A stretch of DNA of 15,354 bases from Propionibacteriaceae bacterium. GTDB taxonomy: Bacteria > Actinomycetota > Actinomycetes > Propionibacteriales > Propionibacteriaceae. Shown here in pieces: positions 14,728 through 15,354 of the stretch (positions within the stretch are counted from its first letter, which is position 1; each line of letters opens with the position of its first letter). The stretch is from the NCBI GenBank assembly GCA_009781325.1, contig WQYJ01000027.1, positions 1 through 15,354 of the forward strand. The letters run 5' to 3'. A model generated the notes under the pieces. It ran no database searches, was not told the DNA's origin, and saw nothing but the letters and a program-made list of their open reading frames with translations. A program made the position numbers and the translations under genes.

Positions 14728-15354
14728 ATGGCTGTCTTCACCTCTATGGTCTACCAAAATGAGTTTCTCTCTGATGGAAGCACTGATGTCAACGCGATTG
14801 TCCGTATTGAGTGTTCACAGGCGGGGGTTGCCGGTCAAACTGGTGCAGGTGATGTCGGCGAGATTGTGATCGTTGATACCTCTGCTTCCATGGGGCTAGT
14901 CAATATGCAGGCTGCCAAGGATGCAGCCATGGTAGCTGTCGACACGATCTTGGATGGTACGTTCTTTGCCATCATTGCTGGTAATCACCGGCCGTACCTT
15001 GCCTTCCCTCGTGTGACTTCAGGACCAGGCATGGTGCGCATGGATCCCCAGACCCGAATGGCAGCTAAGAGGGCTATTGCATCCTTCAGAGCTGACGGCG
15101 GTACGGCGATTGGGTCCTGGCTGCTGCTTGCCCGCTCCTTGTTCAGGTCCATCCCGACACTGATCCAAAAGCATGTCATCCTGCTCACCGATGGTGAGAA
15201 TCACAACGAGTCAGTTGTGCAATTGGATACAGCCATTCGCCAGTGCCTAGGAGAGTTCCAAGCTGACTGCCGCGGCATTGGGATTGAGTGGCAGGTCTCG
15301 GAGATTCGCAAGATTGCTCAGGCGTTGCTGGGGACGGTCGATATGATCCCCACC
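14728..15354 (+). CDS. VWA-domain (MIDAS) protein, cut by the window end
   Basis: The first 209 codons are open to the right edge, so the protein is incomplete. A von Willebrand factor type A domain begins near residue 45. Its metal-ion-dependent adhesion site is complete: VDTSASM (D50, S52, S54), GGTAIG (T126) and LTDGEN (D155). Such soluble bacterial VWA proteins usually act as scaffolds that bind partners through the bound metal. There is no signal peptide, so it is probably cytoplasmic. It starts 10 bases after the phosphatase stop, the only clear gap between the eight genes, and no obvious ribosome binding site precedes the ATG; translation may depend on re-initiation. What follows the VWA domain (for example an FHA domain that the kinase could phosphorylate) is outside the window. 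Confidence 0.9.
   Translation, partial: MAVFTSMVYQNEFLSDGSTDVNAIVRIECSQAGVAGQTGAGDVGEIVIVDTSASMGLVNMQAAKDAAMVAVDTILDGTFFAIIAGNHRPYLAFPRVTSGPGMVRMDPQTRMAAKRAIASFRADGGTAIGSWLLLARSLFRSIPTLIQKHVILLTDGENHNESVVQLDTAIRQCLGEFQADCRGIGIEWQVSEIRKIAQALLGTVDMIPT

Overview
The window looks like a piece of an actinobacterial chromosome with moderate GC. The evidence is an AdnA/AdnB-type helicase-nuclease pair (an actinobacterial double-strand-break resection machine), a PknG-type Ser/Thr kinase, frequent GTG starts, and tight packing with 4-nt start/stop overlaps. The genus cannot be named from the sequence alone. I see no rRNA, tRNA, CRISPR array, insertion sequence or phage gene.

Layout. Bases 1-57 may hold the first codons of a gene on the minus strand (weak). 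Bases 81-5920 (minus) hold a two-gene operon, adnA-like (5920-3101) then adnB-like (3104-81), joined by an ATGA overlap. Both are N-terminal UvrD-type motor plus C-terminal RecB-type nuclease. The AdnA-like motor has degenerate ATPase motifs but carries a four-cysteine Fe-S signature. The AdnB-like motor is canonical. A 100-bp intergenic region (5921-6020) separates this operon from a divergent plus-strand operon.

The plus-strand operon runs from 6021 past the right edge and has eight genes in one direction, nearly all overlapping by 4 nt or separated by no more than 10 nt. They are: a TelA/KlaA (toxic anion resistance family) protein; a small protein resembling the C-terminal part of XpaC; a CbxX/CfqX-type AAA+ ATPase; a four-TM membrane protein with two extracytoplasmic helical domains (GlnX-like topology); a helical/coiled-coil protein of unknown function; a PknG-like kinase with two extra N-terminal zinc ribbons, a rubredoxin-like module and a TPR tail; a PP2C phosphatase with the same type of zinc ribbon at its N terminus; and a VWA (MIDAS) protein cut by the window end.

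Interpretation (inference). The eight genes look like one membrane-linked phospho-signalling module: sensor, soluble kinase, matching phosphatase, VWA scaffold, AAA+ remodeller and a TelA/XpaC pair. It resembles mycobacterial GlnX-GlnH-PknG in its kinase and sensor topology, but no GlnH-type binding protein is visible, and it adds TelA, XpaC-like, AAA+, PP2C and VWA components usually discussed in stress-response contexts. This is the most interesting part of the window.
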